From an uncultured Bacilli bacterium (GTDB lineage Bacteria > Bacillota_I > Bacilli_A > RF39 > UBA660): DNA of 25,468 nucleotides. Below the pieces are notes generated by a model. That model did no database searches and was not told where the DNA came from. It was given only the letters and a program-made list of their open reading frames with translations. The translations under genes and the position numbers were made by a program. The stretch spans positions 1 through 25,468 of the forward strand of contig CAKPHZ010000018.1 in NCBI GenBank assembly GCA_934162265.1, read 5' to 3'. This document shows, in pieces, positions 24,200-25,468 of this stretch (within the stretch, counting starts at the first letter, position 1; each line of letters starts with the position of its first letter).

Positions 24200-25177
24200 A
24201 TGGTACTAATCACATATTTTTCTTCCGGAGGTGGTACTGGTGCTGAAGTAGTCTATGCACTTCGTAATTCATCCGTTCTACCTGATTTGATTTTAAAAAA
24301 TCTTTCTTTGGCTGGTCAAACCACCCGTCGTACTTATCAAAGGAAGCTTCCTTCTAATCCTGATAAAGATTATTATTTTATTCATCGTAATACTGGAAGT
24401 ACTCAACCTCTCATTGTAGAATATGGATTTATTGATGATAATTCACAGAATAGTCAATTTCTAAATAATAACTATAAAGAATTGGCAGAAGCAGTTATAA
24501 AATCAATTTTAGAATATAAAAATTTGCCTTACTATCCTCCAACGACAAGTTCTAATAGGACATATATTGTAAAAAAAGGTGATACTTTATATTCTATTGC
24601 CCAAAAGTATAATACTACAGTAGATGATCTGAAGAAGCAAAATCAATTAACCACTAATCAATTAACTGTTGGGCAAGTACTGACAATTCCAGTTACGTCA
24701 TCAATTAATTATATCGTCAAAAAGGGTGATACTTTATATAAAATTGCATCTCAAAATAATACTACGGTGGATATATTAAAAAAGTTAAATAATTTAACCA
24801 ATGATACATTAGTTATTGGACAGCAGATACAACTTCCATCATCAGAAATAATTAAAATTCCTACGACATCAACTACATATACTGTTAAAAAGGGCGATAC
24901 TTTATATTCTATAGCAAAAGAATTTAATACTACTGTTGATAAAATTAAATCTCAAAATAGTCTCACAAACAATAATTTAACAATTGGCCAAGTATTAGAA
25001 ATTCCTACTATAACTTCTATTACTAAACCATCTGCAACAACTACTTATACTGTTAAACCTGGGGATACTTTATATTCTTTAGCAAGAGAGTTTAATACTA
25101 CTGTAAATAATTTAAAGGCTTTAAATAATCTTACTACTAATAATTTAGCAGTTGGGCAGGTAATTATTACTAATTAA
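24200..25177 (+). pseudogene. 3' fragment of the split amidase, with four LysM repeats
   Basis: Host sequence resumes at 24235. GAEVVYALRN continues the Amidase_3 domain, and VEYGFIDD holds the catalytic Glu. Four LysM repeats follow, starting at YIVKKGDTLYSIAQ, YIVKKGDTLYKIAS, YTVKKGDTLYSIAK and YTVKPGDTLYSLAR; LysM binds GlcNAc-containing glycans in peptidoglycan. The element supplies the first codons: ATG 24200 preceded by AAGG, then nine in-frame residues through attR. The fragment might thus be translated as a LysM protein without the zinc site. Removing the element fuses this part in frame to 11185-11459. No signal peptide is seen in the restored protein, as in mother-cell lytic amidases such as CwlC. 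Confidence 0.92.
24207..24234 (+). other. attR: one attP arm plus core GGAGGTGG
   Basis: TAATCACATA (24207-24216), ten bases, then GGAGGTGG (24227-24234). Joined to the left arm this gives arm-10-core-10-arm, a symmetric 48-bp attP of the size expected for large serine integrases. The centre of the core is the non-palindromic dinucleotide GG. Confidence 0.88.
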
Positions 25178-25447
25178 TTATTGCTAAAGTTTGTAAATCT
25201 TCTTTTTTAAAATAGGTAGATTTATTATAAATTATTTGAATATTATCTTTTTATTTAATGGTTTAATTTTTTAGTAAATTTTAAAATATAATAAAAATCA
25301 CACCTGAAAAGTGGATGTGATTTTTTGGACTATCAAAATTTTTAAAATCTATAACTTTATGAATTAAAAAAGTAATATTAGATGATTTATTATTTTTTAT
25401 TTATAAGGAAACTACGATTTTTGTGTATAACTGGTAGTTAATCGAAT
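25178..25447. other. Intergenic region after the amidase; no gene seen
   Basis: The stretch is A/T-rich with stops in all frames and no ribosome-site-led ORF. It holds one hairpin near 25293-25326. Confidence 0.6.
25293..25326 (+). terminator. Intrinsic terminator after the amidase gene
   Basis: AAAAATCACA and CC pair with GG and TGTGATTTTT around an eight-base loop with one bulged A, followed by six T. The ATCACA/TGTGAT stem is like that of the hairpin at 2975-3008. Confidence 0.75.
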
Positions 25448-25468
25448 GGGTGCAATTATTTTGCACCC
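25448..25468 (+). terminator. Hairpin at the window edge, possible terminator
   Basis: GGGTGCAA and TTGCACCC form a perfect eight-base-pair stem with loop TTATT. The window ends at the base of the stem, so a T-run cannot be checked; a T-box or other leader element is also possible. Confidence 0.4.

Larger units (their letters stand above)
11460..24234 (+). mobile_element. 12.8-kb site-specific integrative element inserted in an amidase gene
   Basis: The boundaries are set by an 8-bp identity (GGAGGTGG) at both junctions and by exact in-frame continuity of the amidase when it is collapsed. Its own recombinase lies just inside the right end. Contents from left to right are a winged-helix protein, qatC- and qatB-like genes, a DUF4238-type gene, a Sau3AI-like endonuclease and methyltransferase, an SF1 helicase, a structured leader, a 188-residue protein, a 28-codon ORF and the serine recombinase. 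No relaxase, coupling protein, type IV secretion gene, capsid or lysis gene is visible. Codon and strand bias differ from the flanks: coding strands are A-rich here and T-rich in the core genes. Confidence 0.93.

Noticed and set aside
24560..25170. Periodic DNA repeat downstream of the element as a CRISPR or tandem repeat array
   Set aside because: The periodicity is the coding sequence of four diverged LysM repeats in one reading frame, with no conserved direct repeat and spacer structure.

Overview
The window is very AT-rich DNA from a low-GC, endospore-forming member of the Bacillota, probably an uncultured gut lineage. The evidence is a spoIIR gene, a T-box leader on thrS, Shine-Dalgarno-led genes nearly all on one strand, TGA used as a stop (murA, mntP), and a gene order (prfA, prmC, ..., spoIIR, mntP) that I recall from Bacillus subtilis.

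Bases 1 to about 11,450 are chromosomal core: the 3' part of tRNA-Glu(UUC), T-box-controlled thrS, an unrecognised 218-residue gene behind a perfect consensus promoter, prfA, prmC, a CtpE-like P-type ATPase, a nucleotidyltransferase-family gene, spoIIR, an mntP-like gene and murA. Next comes the 5' part of an N-acetylmuramoyl-L-alanine amidase gene. It breaks off after codon 91 and resumes at 24,235, where the C-terminal half carries four LysM repeats.

The intervening 12,775 bp (11,460-24,234) is an integrative element of the large-serine-recombinase type. Both junctions carry the same 8 bp (GGAGGTGG). Rejoining the element ends gives a symmetric 48-bp attP with perfect 10-bp inverted arms, and rejoining the host ends gives an uninterrupted 405-residue amidase in frame. 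No relaxase or conjugation gene is visible. The recognisable cargo is mostly defence: a QatB/QatC-like pair without QatA or QatD, a divergent DUF4238-type gene, a Sau3AI-like (GATC) restriction-modification pair and a large SF1 helicase that follows it. The right end holds a regulatory leader with mutually exclusive hairpins, a 188-residue protein with an internal duplication, a 28-codon ORF and the recombinase. A plasmid- or phage-type winged-helix protein lies at the left end.

Most interesting observations: (i) the reversible-looking interruption of a LysM amidase in a sporulating organism, formally like the skin-type intervening elements; (ii) the reduced Qat-like module; (iii) two tandem methyltransferase promoters whose -35 boxes both contain the GATC target, with GATC otherwise scarce in the element; (iv) the attenuator-like leader upstream of the recombination genes. 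All counts, promoters and hairpins were read by eye; family assignments come from motif recognition without database searches.
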